Shown: one piece after another, positions 62,551 to 64,000 of the stretch | Numbering within the stretch: position 1 is the first letter of the stretch | How the letters are laid out: each line of letters starts with the position of its first letter | NCBI GenBank assembly: GCA_038254545.1 | Contig: JBBSGB010000001.1 | Span: 1-64,000 of the forward strand | Direction of reading: 5' to 3' | DNA length: 64,000 nt | Source of the DNA: CAHJXF01 sp038254545 | Lineage (GTDB): Bacteria; Pseudomonadota; Gammaproteobacteria; Burkholderiales; Burkholderiaceae_D | Notes under the pieces: generated by a model | The model's database searches: none | What the model was told of the DNA's origin: nothing | What the model saw: the letters and a program-made list of their open reading frames with translations, nothing else | Position numbers and translations under genes: made by a program

Positions 62551-63822
62551 TTAACTCAAGCCGGCAACTTTGGGTTGATCACCGTAGATCAAGAGCGGCT
62601 TGACGCCCCCGTTGATCTGGTTCTCGTCGAGCACCACGCGAACCACGCCCTTCGAACTCGGCAGCTCGAACATCACGTCGAGCAATGCGTGCTCCAGCAT
62701 CGATCGCAGCCCGCGCGCGCCGGTCTTGCGCTTCAAGGCTTTCTTCGCGATCGCGAGCAATGCAGCGGGCCTGATCTCGAGTTCGACGCCTTCCATCGAC
62801 AGCAGTTTCTGGTACTGCTTGACCAGCGCATTCTTGGGCTCGACCAAAATCTGGATCAACGCTTCTTCGTTCAGTTCGTTCAGGGTCGCCACCACCGGGA
62901 GCCGTCCGACCAATTCGGGGATCAGCCCGAACTTGATCAGGTCTTCCGGTTCGACCTCGCGCAGCACGTCCCCGACCGCGCGCTCGGATGCACTCTTGAC
63001 TTCGGCGCCGAAGCCGATGCCGCTCTTCTCGGAACGATTGCGAATGATCTTCTCGAGGCCGTCGAACGCACCGCCGCAGATGAACAGGATATTGGTCGTG
63101 TCGATTTGCACGAAGTCCTGGTTCGGATGCTTGCGTCCGCCCCGCGGGGGCACCGACGCCATCGTGCCTTCGACCAGTTTCAGTAGCGCCTGCTGGACGC
63201 CTTCGCCGCTCACGTCACGCGTAATCGACGGGTTGTCCGACTTGCGCGAGATCTTGTCGATCTCATCGATGTAGACGATGCCCTTCTGCGCCTTCTCGAC
63301 TTCGTAATTGCAGTTCTGCAAAAGCTTCTGAATGATGTTCTCGACGTCCTCGCCGACATAGCCTGCTTCAGTCAGCGTGGTCGCGTCGGCGATCACGAAA
63401 GGCACGTTGAGCAAGCGTGCGAGCGTCTGCGCGAGCAGCGTCTTGCCTGAGCCCGTCGGGCCGACCAGAAGGATGTTGCTCTTGGCCAATTCCACATCGT
63501 CCTTCTTGGACATGTGCTTGAGGCGCTTGTAATGGTTGTAGACCGCGACCGCGAGGATGCGCTTGGCGGTCTCCTGGCCGATCACGTATTGATCGAGGAT
63601 GTCGCCGATCTCTTGCGGCGTAGGCAGGTCCGAGCGCGTGATCGTCCCCGACGTGTCGGCCTGCGCGGCCTCGTCGCGAATGATGTCGTTGCACAGGTCT
63701 ATGCACTCGTCGCAAATGAAGACCGACGGCCCCGCGATGAGCTTCTTGACTTCGTGCTGGCTCTTGCCGCAGAAGGAGCAATACAACAGCTTCTCGCCGC
63801 TCGAACCCTTTTTTTCCGACAT
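62551..63822 (-). CDS. clpX: ATP-dependent Clp protease ATP-binding subunit ClpX
   Basis: AAA+ unfoldase that feeds tagged proteins, including SmpB/tmRNA-tagged ones, to ClpP. The 423-residue chain has the N-terminal zinc domain (LYCSFCGKS and FICDECIDLC, four Cys), Walker A LLVGPTGSGKTLLAQTLARL, the pore loop GYVG, Walker B GIVYIDEIDKI and the RKH loop in RGGRKHPNQD. Sensor and C-terminal domains are intact. The usual upstream partner clpP is not seen in the 178 bases before it; instead an unidentified frame ends 36 bases upstream. Confidence 0.97.
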   Translation of the reverse strand: MSEKKGSSGEKLLYCSFCGKSQHEVKKLIAGPSVFICDECIDLCNDIIRDEAAQADTSGTITRSDLPTPQEIGDILDQYVIGQETAKRILAVAVYNHYKRLKHMSKKDDVELAKSNILLVGPTGSGKTLLAQTLARLLNVPFVIADATTLTEAGYVGEDVENIIQKLLQNCNYEVEKAQKGIVYIDEIDKISRKSDNPSITRDVSGEGVQQALLKLVEGTMASVPPRGGRKHPNQDFVQIDTTNILFICGGAFDGLEKIIRNRSEKSGIGFGAEVKSASERAVGDVLREVEPEDLIKFGLIPELVGRLPVVATLNELNEEALIQILVEPKNALVKQYQKLLSMEGVELEIRPAALLAIAKKALKRKTGARGLRSMLEHALLDVMFELPSSKGVVRVVLDENQINGGVKPLLIYGDQPKVAGLS

Positions 63823-63858
63823 GCCGCCTAGTCCCGCAACTGGTTGAACTCGAATGAA

Positions 63859-64000
63859 CTATACCGTGCTTTTTGCAGGGCGACCGGCCCGGCGTGCCTG
63901 CAACCGCGCCGCGCGTACACGCCACGCAACATCGGGAACGGCCTTCTCGCCAAGCGTGCCGCCGCGATCAAGCAAGCTCAGGTTTCGGTCGAGCGCGATG
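63859..64000 (-). CDS. Partial unidentified protein, C-terminal end
   Basis: An open frame enters from the right edge and stops at the TAG 63859-63861. It reads IALDRNLSLLDRGGTLGEKA followed by a basic, helical end (VAWRVRAARLQARRAG region). Codon use with GC-rich third positions matches the neighbours. It does not look like the C-terminus of ClpP or trigger factor, the genes normally upstream of clpX. I do not recognise the family. Confidence 0.4.
   Translation of the reverse strand, partial: IALDRNLSLLDRGGTLGEKAVPDVAWRVRAARLQARRAGRPAKSTV

Overview
The window is a piece of a high-GC betaproteobacterial chromosome; the order within the class cannot be fixed from the sequence. The evidence is the gene order: rpsB-tsf-pyrH-frr-uppS-cdsA-dxr-rseP-bamA-skp-lpxD-fabZ-lpxA-lpxB-rnhB in one run, guaB-guaA, ratA-rnfH divergent from smpB, ppsA divergent from its regulator, smc-zipA-ligA, dapD-dapE-prmB, and clpX-lon-hupB-ppiD. 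The proteins themselves are typical Gram-negative, lipid-A-making types. Nearly everything is housekeeping and on the minus strand.

Positions 1-3.7 kb are different. They have shorter genes, less uniform codon use and several broken genes: a frameshifted DUF2282 (BufA1/GigP-type) gene, a peroxiredoxin-like gene cut off after its CPxC motif, an unidentified fragment and a possible transposase tail. Between these lies an intact minus-strand operon at 3.25-1.3 kb. It encodes a small CxxC thiol protein, a MerR-family metal sensor, a second small CxxC thioredoxin-fold protein, and a CcdA/DsbD-like membrane electron carrier. A 45-residue membrane peptide with an extremely Met-rich start follows. 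The operon starts at a textbook MerR-type promoter with a 20-bp spacer and central dyad. This is the best candidate in the window for a little-described system: a metal-induced thiol relay.

3.7-8.2 kb: guaB and guaA (GMP synthesis) flank an MFS drug-efflux type transporter. 8.4-11.8 kb: a DUF4124 exported protein, rnfH/ratA, smpB, and an SPFH (QmcA)/NfeD membrane pair. 11.85-15.35 kb: ppsA and its divergent regulator ppsR. 15.5-19.6 kb: a roughly 1390-residue protein with seven PAS domains followed by GGDEF and EAL domains, both apparently catalytically competent.

19.6-35.3 kb: the envelope and translation cluster, read right to left from rpsB down to an rRNA/tRNA methyltransferase that seems to start at a CTG codon. 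35.5-40 kb (plus strand): map, glnD and a RsuA-family pseudouridine synthase. 40-49.2 kb (minus strand): smc, zipA, ligA, galU, mtnP and def. 49.4-56.2 kb (plus strand): queF, dapD, a lone pilU-type ATPase, dapE, prmB and an ABC-F ATPase, the last three joined by ATGA overlaps. 56.2-64 kb (minus strand): uspA, ppiD, tRNA-Asp, tRNA-Val, hupB, lon and clpX, with strong intrinsic terminators after the tRNAs and after lon and between clpX and lon. clpP is not seen immediately upstream of clpX; an unidentified partial gene lies there.
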